64,000 nt of DNA from Cylicocyclus nassatus (Eukaryota > Nematoda > Chromadorea > Rhabditida > Strongylidae), in the NCBI GenBank assembly GCA_958299035.1, contig CATQJL010000223.1:46860162-46924161 (forward strand), given 5' to 3'. The position numbers were made by a program, and so were the translations under genes. The notes under the pieces are model-generated. The model had not been told where the DNA came from. It made no database searches and saw only the letters and a list, made by a program, of their open reading frames with translations. This document shows, piece after piece, positions 31,217 through 42,836 of the stretch; the first letter of the stretch is position 1, and each line of letters opens with the position of its first letter.

Positions 31217-32460
31217 ATGGCGACCACTTTGCGCACTTCACCGGAGGAATTGTTCGCTCAGCTGATGCAGCAGAACGCTGTATTCATGAGAGCGAACCAG
31301 AAGCTTTTGAAACGTCTGGAACATCCTGCTGCTCCTGCGGCATTAGCCGGTTACTCAGCACTTTCGGGAAGACTGACGTTCTTCAGCTACGATCCTGAAA
31401 ACGGATGCGTCTTTGAAAAATGGTTATCCAGATTCAAGGGCATAGTACCATCAACATCGATGCCCGAAAAGACCGATGCACCCTGATGTCTACCTAGACA
31501 ACGCCGCTCATGCTAAGCTGAGAGGACACCTTGCACCAAGATCTCCACTAGAGCTCTCGTTCGAAGAACTAACGAAAGTGCTAACATAACTTTTCGGCGA
31601 AAGGAAAACGCTGTTTCGACGCCGATGGAACTGTTTCCACGTCGTGAAAGATCCCTCAGAGGAAATTGAGTCGTACGCTGCACGGCTCAGTAAGATGCTA
31701 GTCGATGCCAAAGCGGACGAAATGAAAGGAGATCTATTGGAATGTCTTTTTTTCGAAGTAACTCAAAAGTTTTCCTTTCTTTAAACCTTAACGGAAACGT
31801 TAAGGGCCGGGCTTACTACGCGATTTCAGTCGCGACGCGATTTGGCAATTCGCCAGAAGTCTTAAGATCCAACAGTAGCAAACTGCACATGCATGGTATG
31901 TATATCTTACGTGGATTGACAAAATGTCATATCTTCTGTACATTTGAAATGTGCTTACAGTGTGTTATGGACAGTGGGAATATTGCCAAATCGCGTCGCG
32001 ACTGAAATGGCGTGAAGTATGCCCGGCCCTTTAGGCAGCACAGTACAGTGTTGCTATAAAAACCTGTTGTGGCAAAGAAGAAACTGAGCAATGTCTTTTT
32101 TCGTCATGCAATTGCAATCGACCATGCGACTCGCCACTAGTGCCAAACTACTGAGCAAGCTGGACTTCGAGGCGATACATACAAGCTGCAGCACTTGATC
32201 GCCGACTACAACGCATATCAGTCTCTGCCGAAGGATGCGTCATTGGTTCCGTATCGCCTGCGTCTGTTCAAGCTGAAATCGTCGCTCCCGTCCGGAAGAA
32301 GAAGCAACGCCGACCACAGCCGCAACGTGCCGGACGCTCATCCGATAGCGAGGACACGCCTGCACGTTCTCGCCGTGGTGACATGTGCTATAACTGTGGA
32401 AATAAAAGGCACTGAGCCAACAATTGCCCGTCAAGGAACCGATCAGTCCGCCGTTCCCTG
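31217..32460 (+). pseudogene. Gag of Gypsy B, disrupted
   Basis: The ATG at 31217 opens an 89-codon frame (MATTLRTSPEELFAQLMQQ) that shifts near 31480; capsid-like sequence continues (LSFEELTKVLT; ERKTLFRRRWNCFHV; EEIESYAARLSKML) to about 31760, where the MITE intervenes. A CX2CX4HX4C zinc knuckle is at 32386-32427 (CYNCGNKRH then ANNC) with a TGA right after the His. Gag would bind the element's RNA; this copy cannot make it. Confidence 0.75.
31804..32029. mobile_element. MITE with TTAA target, copy C, inside Gypsy B gag
   Basis: Ends GGGCCGGGCTTACTACGC and GCCCGGCCC with arms of about 50 bases (CGCGATTTCAGTCGCGACGC and its inverse). TTAA lies before (31800-31803) and TTTA after (32030-32033), one change from a perfect duplication. 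No coding capacity. It must be younger than the retrotransposon. Confidence 0.88.
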
Positions 32461-32489
32461 AAAAAAAAGTTGTAAAGCTAAACATGTTA

Positions 32490-34600
32490 ATTCCAGCGTC
32501 GCTATGTAAACGTCAAGCTGAAGGACTTAACTGTGAAAATGCAACTCGACACCAGTGCCGACGTCGACAATCAGCCGCAGGACGTGGATGGAACTAGGAT
32601 CGCCGACCTTGAAGGCCCCGCCTGCGCAATTGAGAGCTGCAAATGTATCGCTGATCGTGTTTGGAGTTCACGAGATGCCGTTCACATGCAATGGATTCAA
32701 TGGCAATGGATTATTTTATGTCATTAAGGACCCATGTTTGCTGGGAATGGATATGCTTCAGCAGCTGCCGCCCTTTCAAAACGCTTTCTCCGCCGTTTGC
32801 TGTGTCGTAGATTCCTCTTCGGCACTGGACGGATGCCTCGCAGCTGAGTTTCCGAATGTCTTCAGGGATGAGTTGGGACACGTCAACAAATTCAAAGCTC
32901 ACCTTGTGCTGAGGAAGGACGCCACACCCGTCTGTGTGCCGGACCTATCGTCAACGCAGAAATAAATTGCCTCGTCGCCACTGGAGTACTATCACCAGTC
33001 AGAGTGAGCCGCCCTCATCGTTTCAGTCAAGAAGAGGAATGGAGCAGTGCGTATCTGTGTTGACTAATCTACCGGACTGAACGAGGCGTTGGGGTTGCAC
33101 AGACAAATCGTGAGAAGTGCCACTTTGCTTAGCCCAGCATTATATCTCTCGGATTCAACGCCAAAGGAAGACGCCCCAAGAGAGGATTGCTGCCATCCTC
33201 ATATGCCGCCGCCCCAAGATGTGAAGCAGCTCATATCGTATCTTAGGTGGTTTCGTTTTACTCGTCTTTTGGTTGAAAGACGCACCGTTTATCTTAAGTA
33301 AGGAGTGCCAGGAAGTTTTCGACCGCCTTCGCGAAGTCCTGACCTCGGATCTTCTGCTGTGCCATTACGATTCGAAGAAGCCGATCATTGTTGCACGCAA
33401 GCAACTACGGAATCGGAGCCGTGATTTTCAACCGCTACCTGGATGACTCGGAGAAGGCCGTGTGCCACGCAAGCCGTGCCCTGACTGCCACAGAGAAGAA
33501 CTACTTGCAGATGAGAAGGAGGGACTGGCCCTAGTTTTTGCCGTCAAGAAGTTCCACCGTTACATTTATGGACGAAGATTTACTCTGCTGACGGACCACT
33601 GCCTTCTAATTACTATTTTTTAAAGCAAGAAAGGAGTGCTTGCTCACACTGCTAATCGTCTACAACGATGGTCGATGACGCTACTCGCCTACGATTTCGA
33701 CACTAAGTACTGCTCTACGACATCGTTTGGACAAGCCGATGATCTCTCCCGTCTGCTTTCCTGCCGGACGCCGGACGAAGACGTCATCATCTTTACAGTA
33801 GGAGCTGATGTTACCGCCACTTACGAAGAAAAACTTGACCAGCTGCCAGTTACCATGGAAGACGTACGCGCTGCCATGAAAAAGGACGCCGTGTTGGAGT
33901 TGCTCAACTGCCTCCAGATAGACATTGACCAAAAGCGCTTTCCAGAACGCCGTTGTTCACCACAGGAGCCAGCAAAAAGAATTCTCCACCTTAGATGTAA
34001 TTTCTTTGAAACAGGATCGTCGTAAATCCCACTGAGGAAGAAGATTTTGCGATGCCACACGATGGACACCCTGGACAAACCCGGATGAAGCTGCTTACCC
34101 GCAACTACGTCTATTGACCATGTATTGAAGAAGACGTTAATAAATCTGTGGAATGCTGCCAAAATTGTCAACTTGCCGCTAAGAATCCCGTGAAAGCTGA
34201 ACTGACTCCGTGGCCGATTGCAACTTGCCCATGGAACGTTTGCATATTGACTTTGCTGGACCGCTCTACTCTACGGACACATGTACCTTGTCGTCGTAGG
34301 TGCGTACTCCCGCTGGCCCGAAATCGTAGAAATGCAAACGGCAACGTCACCAGCTACCACGCAGGAACTTCTGAATTTTAGCAGATTTGGATTTCCAGAA
34401 ACGCTCATTTCGGACAACGGCACACAATTCTTTTATCAGTTCTTCGAGGGATTTCTGCAGGAAATACAGGATCAAGCACATTCGGACTCGGCCATTGACC
34501 CGCAGTCGAATGGACCTGCTGAACGCTTTGTCGGAATTTCGAAGAGAGCACTTTGACTGGAAGCGCTGTTAAAGCTACTGCTATGTTACCGCTGTACGCC
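32490..34600 (+). pseudogene. Pol of Gypsy B (protease, RT, RNase H, integrase), disrupted
   Basis: The protease region reads VKMQLDTSADV (DTG changed to DTS). The RT is almost gone: VKKRNGAVRICVD near 33030 is followed by a stop, and the catalytic palm is missing before a C-terminal piece near 33230. RNase H fragments include [17 protein letters not shown] and LTDH. The integrase has an HHCC-type N-terminus (CCQNCQLAA near 34153), an Asp near 34249 (HIDFAGP), then in one frame the second Asp at 34413 (ISDNGTQF) and Glu at 34521 (PAERFV), exactly 35 residues between them. The triad survives although the frame does not. Confidence 0.85.
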
Positions 34601-35202
34601 CTAACCGTCTCGCCTGAAAATCTTCCGCATGCAGAGATGTTTTTGCGACGAAGTTTGAATACACTACTCTCGCGTTTGGTCAGTGGTCAGAACTGCCACA
34701 CCAAGCTACCCTTCCGGATCGAAACGCGCGATGGAAGCTCAGTACAATCGTCACCATGAAGCCAAGAACATTCGAACGATGCCGTCTACGCTCGCGACTA
34801 TCGCAATCCACCGAAACCTACTTAGACTCCAGGACATGTACGATCAAGGTTTGGACGCTCATTTTACAACCTCGAAATTGAAGGATTTGTATGGGGACGA
34901 CATGCCGACCAGCTGCGCCCTCGTGCTGTTCACGATGCCAACACGCTGTTGGACGAATTCGACCTAGACTTCGACCTTCCCAGAACGTCGACTTCCGCCG
35001 TGACGTAGATATTCCCGCATCCGCTGCCCAGGAAGCTGATACACCGAGGAGACGCCGACAACCCTTGATGTCGAGCGTAGGGACGCGGACGCAGAGGACG
35101 ACTTCACCACTCCACGCGCTCGACGTCACTCGCAGAGGACCCAGCAACCACCACACCGCCTCAAAGTGGATCCGTCGAAAACACAATACAATTAGAAACT
35201 TA

Positions 35203-35211
35203 AGGGGGAGA
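35203..35211 (+). promoter_or_regulatory. Polypurine tract of Gypsy B
   Basis: AGGGGGAGA directly before the TG of the 3' LTR. Confidence 0.7.
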
Positions 35212-35504
35212 TGTTGGGGAGTGATGGGTACATATGTAGTATTTGCTTTGTATCGTTTATCCTCGTTTTTGTTGTGTTTCGATTTCTAGTATTTATGTCA
35301 GATTCAAACTCTTTGCCATGAGTTTTCCGCCTGTTCTCATAAAGCCTTTCTAGCTGCCTGGTACCGAGTGGTACGTCTTCACAGTTGGGTGTATATATAG
35401 GTACCGCAACCATTTGATAATTCATTCACTATTCCGATCAGCTAATAAACTATTGTGTTTTCCAATGTGTCCGTTTCGAGCCCAATAAGACAAAGCCTAC
35501 AACA
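35212..35504 (+). repeat. 3' LTR of Gypsy B (complete, 293 bp)
   Basis: Starts TGTTGGGG, ends CCTACAACA, followed by the CAAGC duplication. A TATATATAG box lies near 35391 and AATAAAC near 35445. Confidence 0.9.
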
Positions 35505-35509
35505 CAAGC

Positions 35510-38500
35510 AAACGTCGCTCAGTCCTTTTTATCAGTGGGACGCGGCTCCCGTCGTCGCAGAGATGTTCATGCGTACATGTCTAAGCCACTATGATACAAC
35601 AACTGCCGAAGTTGGTAGATTCTTGTAATTGTACAATCAGCGAGTTCCCTGATTGGAGTGAATAAGTCGAAAAAGGAAGGGAAGGGAAAGGAAGGACGCG
35701 CTTTTTCTTTGTTAGATTAGCTAGGGAAGAGCTAGAACAGAGCTAGAGTAAATCTATAGGTATTCACGAACGCGTGCATTTCTGACCGCCAGTCTTTTCG
35801 TGATTCTATTGGGTTGGTAACAAACATCTGTTTTTCTGCAGTTACAATTTTCTTTGAAGCTTTTCAGTATAACATGTTTATAGCAATCTCAATTTGCTAA
35901 AAGTATACCGGAAGGCAAAAAAATTAAGGATATTCCTATAGGAAGCGATTCAGTGTCAGCAATTTCACGTCGTTATGGTAAGTTCAATGATACATTTAAT
36001 GCTAGCTTTTGGTCTCCACTTTCTTAATGCTATTCAGACGAAAACGGTTATCTACGTTATATTCCCTTTTATAAAAATGGTAGAGGTGAAAGCTCTTGTG
36101 ACACAAGAGTTACTGGCATTTAGAAGAAAAAAAATAACCATGATAACACGGAACTCATCTCTCCAGCTATTTCTTAATAAATACATTGCTTTTGTGTATC
36201 ATGGCGTTATGGAAGCGCAGCAGATGTACTTTATGTAAATCTCGGTTTAGTGTTGTTGTATTTTGCAGTTTCAAGCCTTAATTCAAGAGAACCTTATTAG
36301 CTGACGTTACAGCGAATCGTTTTCCCCAAAATTTGAGTGGACGGTACGACTCGACCTATCCGACCAAAGTTTATGCAGCCATGCAAACAAAATTCGAAGA
36401 AGAGAAGTCGATGGATCAATAGTTGTCCAACCAAACACTCATGTCTTAAAACGGCACAGAGTTTTGATCCCAGTGCCAACCGTACTGACTGGCGCCTATG
36501 TTAAGGCTACTTATACCTTCTCCGCCAGTCAGAATAGGTGATGCAGGCAAAGAATAGGCATATTTTTATTGATTAGGCATTCTTCCTTGCTTTTCACTCT
36601 GATGTTTTCGGCGTAAATCCAAAGTGCTTCTTAGTACTTGCTAACAGTGGATTTCCGTTCGGGGAGGGAAGGGCGACAAAAAATTGTTCTTGATGAAGAT
36701 GCGTGGCATTAGCCACGCACTCCGAAAATTTTGGTATGTTTTCTAGAATCGCGAGCTCATAACCCCGATATTTCAGCAAGAAAGGGGCGTGGCATCAGTC
36801 GCGCCCCGAAAAATTTTTTTATAAGGCTGAATTAAATATTTGAAAAATTTTTAAAGCCATTAATTATTTACAAGTTTGAACAAGTCTCTTGCACAATTTT
36901 GCAACTCGTGTAGGTGACTTTCAAAATCTTCGCGACTCACTTTTCGGGGTAGGGGATGGCGTTCCCCGCCCTCCCCCCCCCCTTGGTACGCCACTGTTTG
37001 ATAACCATATTTGTGATTTATGCGCTTCTGCATAGCTATGGAGGCGTTTCCTTGCATACTTTGCAAGTCGTACTGTCCCTTTCAGGGTTTGGAAAAGTCA
37101 ACTCGCCGAAATGCCAGCTAATAAATATCGTTACCAATTTTTGGCCAAACCTTGGAACTGCAAACTACAATAGGAAGCTCACGGCTAAATTTGAAAAGAT
37201 GGACTCAAGAAGATCGCCATTGCACGAAAGGACCCATATGGTAGTGGAAGCAATTATATGTCAAAATTTTATGGCTGATCGTGGACGAAATATAATTTGC
37301 AGAAAAGATGTTGGCACTTCATTCGCAAAGTCAACACTAATTACTTTCTTATTAGCCTAGCCTAATATAAGTATTGATATAAGATAACGGTAGATCGTTC
37401 CATGTTGCAGTTTTACAGCCTACTAGCAGTCATCGAAAATGAATAGTAGTAAGTAGTGCTCACCTTGAACTTAGTTTAATATACTTGCCGTTATGTTTTC
37501 AAGAATATACACTCACATTAATCAAAATGTATAGGACCAAGCCGAGCAAAAATTGCTCGGACTTTGTTTCGAAACCGTATACGAACGAGTCTTTTGATCC
37601 CACCACAGGCATTTTAGCAAAAATAGGAGTAGGAGTGTAGTACGATAAAACTTTCGGATTTCATCAGGATTGGGCCATAAAATCCCGAAGCGGTAGGCAG
37701 TGAAATATGGGAAGCTGGCATGTATGGTATTCTGCATTCTATCACTGCTGATTTAGATTAATCTACTATGGATTCGATTTGGCCTTGAACAAGATTGTTC
37801 AGTTGGTTTCCTTTTTCCTAGAGAATTATAGTACAAAAAATAAGGGAAATGAGAGCTCTTTTTGGCGTCTCTCAGGAGTGCCCAAGACATCAGCGGGAAT
37901 GTTCAGGTTTTTCATTTCCACATGCAGCGCCTCATATCTATTGATGCAGTTTAATCGTGATGCCGTATATAAGTGTGAACGCTGGAAAGAATAGTGCTTT
38001 CAAAAAGCGATACGTATTTTTCTGCCAATACATAAGTTCCGCAGCTTGAGGAATCTAAGGCAATGTGAAGCAAAGCCTCACCTTTTGATGGGGGATCTTT
38101 ATCACTACATAAAATTACGTGCCTGAAGCTCCATTTCTTGAGATGTATGAAAAAATTGCAAATGCTGCCTGCTTGTAACGCTCGTTTTGTCCTTCAGAAA
38201 TTCCAAGCATGGAAAGATGCAGTCTCTGAATCTGAAGCTGTTTTTCTGGACTAATAAATGATCGTTAACTTCAAATAATTGGATAGTGTTTAGTCCTTAC
38301 ATTCATGTCACGAATTAGTGCATTTTTCAGTTGTTTTAGCACAGGTTAATTTTGAGAATCGAACGTAGTCAGCATGTTTTTGCATAAGTTATGGCCAAAA
38401 ATGCTTCGTGTTGATAGAGATTGCATGAAGGAAGCAATTTCTGTAAGAGTGCAAATTCCGCAGCCCCTTGTGCCGCACAATATAAATTTGTAATAGTGCG

Positions 38501-39399
38501 TCATGAGAGAGTCGAATTTATTATCGAAGAGAGCTTATGATGAGATCATTTGCTTTTGATACTGTATAAGCCGTTCCAAGACGAAGGCGGGGCCGGTTCG
38601 ATATGCGACATGGCTGTGACGCGGCTGTGACGCAGCGGCGTCAAAGCCGCGTCACAGTCTTGGAAGAGCTTATAGATCGAACCGTTCTTGACGTAAGGTC
38701 ATAAAAAACGGTAGAAAATGACCACCAACTTATATGGACGGCAAGCGCTAAATCATGAATGAATACAGCTGAGAATGCATGCGGTGAATCTAGGTCTATC
38801 TACTCATCCAGTATTTAAGCTTTCTAACCGGATTTGAAGGTAGGACACTTGATTGCAGATTGGTTTTCACTCTGCAGCGAACAGCAGTAGAGATTCGTAT
38901 TGTTACTGAAGTGGCTGGTTTTACCCAAGTGAAGTAATCCAAAGACAAATCACATATCGTCGAGTCATTCGTAACTTAATATGTGTAGTGCACACTTTAC
39001 ACGTTAACTGACAGACAACAAAACTAGAACCTGCTCATTTCCAGTGATTTCTCCTTGTTTTCTTGTTTCTTTTGTTTTAGTTGGTTATACGATAGTTAGT
39101 AGAACGCATTTCTACATTTTGTTAGGCTAAAAGATGTTTTACTCGGAAGTTACTAGTGTGCGTGCCGTCGCTAATAGAGCTTAGTGTGCAATCTCACATA
39201 TTAAGTTACAAATGACTCGAGGTTAAATCAATGCAACAAAAACTCGTAAGAAGATATAAATTCTAAGATAAAAGTCGTCATCTAAAAGTGTCAAGGTATT
39301 TTTTTCACATGGCGCTTCTTTGAAGCATTTTCACAAAGAGTTACGTATGGTGTGAAATTTCATTCATTATTTTGTCCGTTATCTTTCGAACAATACAAC
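35510..39399. other. Long stretch without a recognisable gene
   Basis: AT-rich; short open frames show no domain. Two local structures: related blocks GCGTGGCATTAGCCACGC and GGGGCGTGGCATCAGTC near 36700 and 36785, and a GC hairpin at 38612-38659. A CCTTGGTACGCCACTG near 36980 could be the tip of a hAT-type element, but its partner is not visible. Confidence 0.5.
38612..38659. repeat. GC-rich hairpin with GCTGTGACGC tandem
   Basis: GCTGTGACGC occurs twice in tandem and pairs with GCCGCGTCACAG. Outer flanks also pair (ATAAGC and CCAAGAC against GTCTTGG and GCTTAT), so the fold extends to about 38567-38693. Confidence 0.7.
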
Positions 39400-40505
39400 T
39401 ACAGTGCTGGCCATAATTATTAGGTTGTAACAGAATTAATGCAGGTTTTTCGCGCACCTTTTTCAAAATGCTGGTTTGGAATGAGAAAGTGTTTTCGCAG
39501 AGAGTTCTGCGCATTATTCAGAAGCTCTTTCCTTCTAGTTTCTTATGCATTCTTTCGTTTCAGTGGAAGTGAATTTGTCTAAAAGTTCTGAGCCCATGAA
39601 TTTGAGAAACCAAATCTCGAAATTCTTTCTTTCAATGTACCTGGCTCTAAAACCACCAAAAATAATCGGAATTCGCTGCAAATTTACATAGTATTTTTGA
39701 GTGAGCTATGTCACAAAATGCATGTTGAATCGTGAATTCTGAAAGCATCTGAGCCGAGAAATCTCGGAGCAAAATTTAACGGTCGCTGTGGTCCATCTAC
39801 CCTATATAAAAATCCTCAGGGCGAAGCAACTGCGGAGCTTCCGCTTTATATAGGAAGAATATACTTTAGACATTTATGTCTGAAAAGATCGGGACCCATT
39901 CTCCCTACTCAGCTTCAAAAAAATTCAAAAGTTTCAGAAAATCGATTTTTCAAATCCTCAGAAAAGTCGAAAAAATGATACTTTCAAAAAAAATTTTCAA
40001 ATATCGTCTAGCAAAGAATTCTTTTTCAATTCCGAATTTAGCGCTGCTGCACACCACCCGACCATGGGCTAAGCAGTGAGTTATATTTGCGCCACCTTAC
40101 TACATTTGGTGGTAAGTTATGGTTTCCTAAAGTGAAGTTTTTCTAAAAAAAATTCTTGGTGGAATTCGGGCTATAAGATTTTCCTCAATGAAGCTACAAC
40201 AACACAATAATGCATGCTGAGTTGAAAAAGGTTTGCTGATTACAACAAATCTTGTTGCACACGAAAAGACTATTTGTGTAAAAAGTTATAATGATCCAAA
40301 CACAAAATTCAGAAAACCTGCATTATTTGTTACAACCCAATATAAAGACATTCTTGGTGCAAAAGTTTTGTCAGTTTTTTCAATCTATTGGCAAACACGC
40401 TAGAATGAAGATAAACAAACGCTTCAAAATGTATCCAATGCAGAATTTATTCCCCTTTCCAGCTGTCAAACTATCATTGTGTTCAGTTGCGAGAGTGACG
40501 AGATA

Positions 40506-40616
40506 ACTTCGAACCATTTTCAGGCCCCTGAGGAAGACGAAGGCGTCGAAACATTAGGCCGTGAGATTGGAAATAAAGACCACTTGCCAAACCTGTGTGG
40601 CACAGAAGTTATTTGA
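40506..40616 (+). mobile_element. 5'-truncated Penelope 3' end with 12-bp target duplication
   Basis: AGTGACGAGATA occurs directly before (40494-40505) and after (40617-40628) this 111-base insert, which interrupts the Tc1-like element. The insert carries a hammerhead-like core and AATAAA. Truncation plus a target duplication is the outcome of target-primed reverse transcription. Confidence 0.8.
40528..40552 (+). ncRNA. Hammerhead-ribozyme-like motif at Penelope 3' end, copy 2
   Basis: CTGAGGA (40528-40534) matches the CTGANGA core exactly; then stem GACG/CGTC with loop AAGG (40536-40547) and GAAAC (40548-40552). The core is complete, so activity depends on stems I and III, which are short and cannot be judged by eye. 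Confidence 0.65.
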
Positions 40617-42820
40617 AGTGACGAGATATTTGCTGGAAATTACAACTACTCGTTTTTACCATGCTCAACTTTCACTAATTTTAAAAATTTTTGTATGAGA
40701 CTTTCGCAGGAACCCTAATAACCAGCACATAGGGCAAACCTTTTGCCAACAAAAGCAATTTTTTATAGCCCTACGGCTTGTCTTTCAGAATTTTTACGAT
40801 TTATTTTTTGAACTGACCAAATTATACATTCAGCCTATTTTGACCTCGTAGAACATAAAATCTCAAGCACTTCAGTCACCGTCACCGTTCGATGCAGATT
40901 CTTCTCCTCTTTCTGAAACTTGTCTTTTTTGCCGAGAGAGGCAGAATTTGTGGGGGGGGGGGGGGAAATCGCAGTTTTTCCCAATTTCAGCAGTGCGCAC
41001 TGAAGTAACCTATGTCCCAAAATCATCGTAATTTGGAGCAAAAATCGCTCATTTACTTTGTAATGGTAATAATCGTGTAGTAGTAATAATCGTGTGTTGA
41101 AACTTCAGTTTTCTATAGGTGCAGGTAGGTATAAGTCCGATGCAGAATTACTTCCTCTTTCCAGCTGCTAAACTCCCGTTGTTAGGAGAATGACGAGATA
41201 TTTGCCGAAAATTACAAGCACTCGTTTTTACCATGCCCAAATTTCACTGATTTTCCAAATCTTTGTATGAGATTTTCGGAGGAGCCCTAATAACCACCAG
41301 ATAGGGCAAACCTTTTGCGAACAGAAGCATTTTTTTCTATTTTTCAGCTGCTTTTCAGATTTTTGCTGAATAATTTTTTAAAAGTCTTGTGTTTTGGAAA
41401 AATCGCATAACCTGTTATCGCATCAAACGCTGCAAAACCTGCAGAATACTGAGGTTTCAACAGTCGATTATTACTGCCGCTACCATTACAAAGTATATGA
41501 GCGATTTTCGCTTCATGAAGATTTTGAAACATAGGTTACGTCAGTGCGCACTTCTGAGATTGAGAAATACTGAGATTTACTCCACAAATCTCGCCTGCGT
41601 CGGCGAAAAAAGACAAGTATTAGCAAGAGGAGAAAAATTTGCATCGAATTGTGACTGAAACGTTTAACATTTTATGTTCTATGAGGTTAAAATAGGCTGA
41701 ATGTAAATATGGTCACTTCAAAAAACAAATCGTGAGAGGCAAGCTGTAGGGCTACAAAAATTGCTTCTGTTGGCAAAAGGTTTGCTCTATGTGCTGGTTA
41801 TTAGGGTTCCTCCGAAAGTCTCATACAAAAATTTTGAAAATTAGTGAAAGTTGGGCATGGTAAAAACGAGTGGTTGTAATTTCCAGCAAATATCTCGTCA
41901 TTCTCTCAACGAAACACAATGGTTGTTTAGCAGCTGGAAAGGGAAAGAAATTCTGCATTGGATACATCTTGAAGCGTTTGTTTATCTTCATTCGCCTGTT
42001 TGCCAATGGATCGAAGAAACTGACAAAACTTTTGCACCAAGAGTGTCTTTATAATTATGGCCAGCACTGTATAGTACGGAGAGCAGTCACCCTTTGGCTT
42101 TCCGGCAAACCGCGTCGACATCAAAATCAATACAATTTAAAAAACTGTTCTGTTATACAGGGAACTGTCTGCATTATCTTGGTTGCAGTTAGATTAAAAA
42201 TATTTTCGACCGCAATCCCGGTCAGTTGTTGCTCAGACTGACCTGAATTCCATGTTTCATTTTGCATTGAATCCGGCCTGCTCATGTATGAACTTTAGCA
42301 CTTGCATTCCTAACTGGTTTTACGAAGGAATTTGCAATTCTAGCTGTTTGATAGCATTTGTGCTTTTGAATGAATGAAAAAGAACGCCAAGGTTGACACA
42401 GAGTGTGTCATAGTTTACCAACTGTCTCAAGGCTCGTGTTTATCAAACAGTTTAGACACTTTGAAGTGTAAATCACAATGGTAAAAGCTCGAGCTCTCGA
42501 TGATACCCTATCAAAGTTCTCTCTTTGCATGACGTGCAATGTAAGTCTTGTCTCAAAACTCATTGAGTTTTTCGGTTTTACATCCATCAAAAATGTGAAA
42601 TGCTCTTTTTACTCAATTGACTTCACATTGTGCAATAGTGTGCAACATGCAGAATCGCTCTTCTTACTATTCCTAATGCACCGTGGCGTTGAATCATTGG
42701 TGATAAGAAGCAGTTTTATCGTGAATGGCACGCCTCTTATCGCATATAGCACTCTTGAATAGGGCGTCCTGTTAGCACCATGCAAAGCCTTTTTCTCGAT
42801 ATATTGTTTTACAAACCATT

Positions 42821-42826
42821 TTTCAG
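42821..42826 (+). promoter_or_regulatory. Putative trans-splice acceptor of the galectin gene
   Basis: TTTCAG after a pyrimidine-rich run, 10 bases before the start codon. In nematodes such a site just upstream of the first ATG is typically where the spliced leader is added. Confidence 0.6.
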
Positions 42827-42836
42827 TTAGGACAAG

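Larger units (their letters stand above)
30898..35504 (+). mobile_element. Ty3/Gypsy LTR retrotransposon B (degenerate)
   Basis: LTRs at 30898-31130 (incomplete) and 35212-35504 start TGTTGGGGAGTGATG. CAAGC lies directly before the 5' LTR (30893-30897) and directly after the 3' LTR (35505-35509), a 5-bp target duplication. The inside runs gag, protease, RT, RNase H, integrase, all with stops or frameshifts, plus an inserted MITE (31804-32029). The integrase resembles the nematode K02A2.6-type Gypsy group. Confidence 0.93.
39402..42069. mobile_element. Tc1-like composite element
   Basis: The left end CAGTGCTGGCCATAATTAT follows TA (39400-39401) and the right end ATAATTATGGCCAGCACTG precedes TA (42070-42071). 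CAGTGCTGGCC is the tip of Tc1. The interior contains long inverted and direct copies of the same sub-terminal sequence: 40340-40500 and 40617-41040 are inverse to about 41500-42055, and 41140-41340 is a direct relative of 40617-40790. This suggests two or more related elements inserted into or recombined with each other. No transposase frame is recognisable. Confidence 0.75.

Noticed and set aside
36956..37015. CCTTGGTACGCCACTG as the end of a hAT element
   Set aside because: The tip is suggestive, but no opposite end or 8-bp duplication is visible.
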